Below the pieces are notes generated by a model, which saw nothing but the letters and a program-made list of their open reading frames with translations, made no database searches and had not been told where the DNA came from. The translations under genes were made by a program, and so were the position numbers. 5,633 nucleotides of DNA from Desulfurococcales archaeon (GTDB lineage: Archaea > Thermoproteota > Thermoprotei_A > Sulfolobales > NBVN01). Shown here one piece after another: positions 5,608 through 5,633 of the stretch. Every line of letters begins with the position of its first letter. Position 1 is the first letter of the stretch. The DNA lies in contig JAGHCP010000177.1 of assembly GCA_021160415.1 (NCBI GenBank), positions 1 to 5,633 of the forward strand. Reading direction: 5' to 3'.

Positions 5608-5633
5608 ATGGTGGTTAACCATCGCTATTTATG
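5608..5633 (+). CDS. Possible start of a divergent gene, cut by the window edge
   Basis: ATG 5608 opens a frame reading M-V-V-N-H-R-Y-L up to the end of the window. The two ATGs just before it (5594, 5598) meet stop codons within a few codons. Support is only the well-spaced TATA-like element upstream. The first codons overlap the palindrome TGGTTAACCA (5612-5621). Too little is present to say what it encodes or whether it is real. Confidence 0.25.
5612..5621. repeat. Ten-base perfect palindrome TGGTTAACCA
   Basis: A perfect palindrome lies near the right edge, and AACCAT occurs both inside its right end (5617-5622) and at 5590-5595, 27 bases upstream. The site could bind a dimeric regulator, but one 10-base palindrome is weak evidence. 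Confidence 0.3.

Overview
This window most likely comes from a thermophilic archaeon of the Thermoproteota (crenarchaeal) type. The signs are TATA/BRE-like promoters, oligo-T stretches after stop codons, GTG and TTG start codons, heavy use of AGG for arginine, and a solute-binding protein with an archaeal class III-like signal anchor followed by a Ser/Thr/Pro linker. The species cannot be named from the sequence. Almost all coding is on the minus strand, so gene order in the transcription direction runs from high to low coordinates.

Layout, right to left. At the right edge (about 5488-5633) is a palindrome-rich intergenic region, with what may be a divergent leaderless promoter and the first codons of a plus-strand gene at 5608. 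Next is a complete DUF917 / S-methyl thiohydantoin desulfurase-like gene (4375-5487, TTG start). A 122-base spacer follows, then a small alpha-helical protein resembling DUF6092 (3935-4252). An oligo-T stretch and a TATA box separate it from a two-gene unit. The first gene of that unit (3333-3824) encodes a protein I read as the C-terminal two thirds of a biotin protein ligase (BirA/BPL) fold with its catalytic motifs degraded. The second is a full-length hypF (997-3342), the carbamoyltransferase of [NiFe]-hydrogenase maturation. The two overlap by 10 bases if hypF starts at GTG 3342, or lie 11 bases apart if it starts at the better-placed TTG 3321. At the left edge is a family 5 (oligopeptide/dipeptide type) ABC transporter solute-binding protein, with its own promoter and cut by the window end.

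How they fit together. Only hypF has a clear pathway: with HypE it makes the cyanide ligands of the NiFe(CN)2CO centre, so the genome should carry hydrogenase and other hyp genes elsewhere. None is visible here. The rest looks like a set of short, mostly independent transcription units, not one pathway.

Three points deserve attention. The solute-binding protein passes straight from its surface linker into the middle of the family 5 fold, as if the first part of the domain had been deleted in frame. The BPL-like protein coupled to hypF has lost the residues a ligase needs. HypF itself has Asp where the eighth zinc-binding Cys is expected, plus one extra residue in the same zinc module. I found no CRISPR array, insertion sequence, tRNA or rRNA, and no clearly new multi-gene system.
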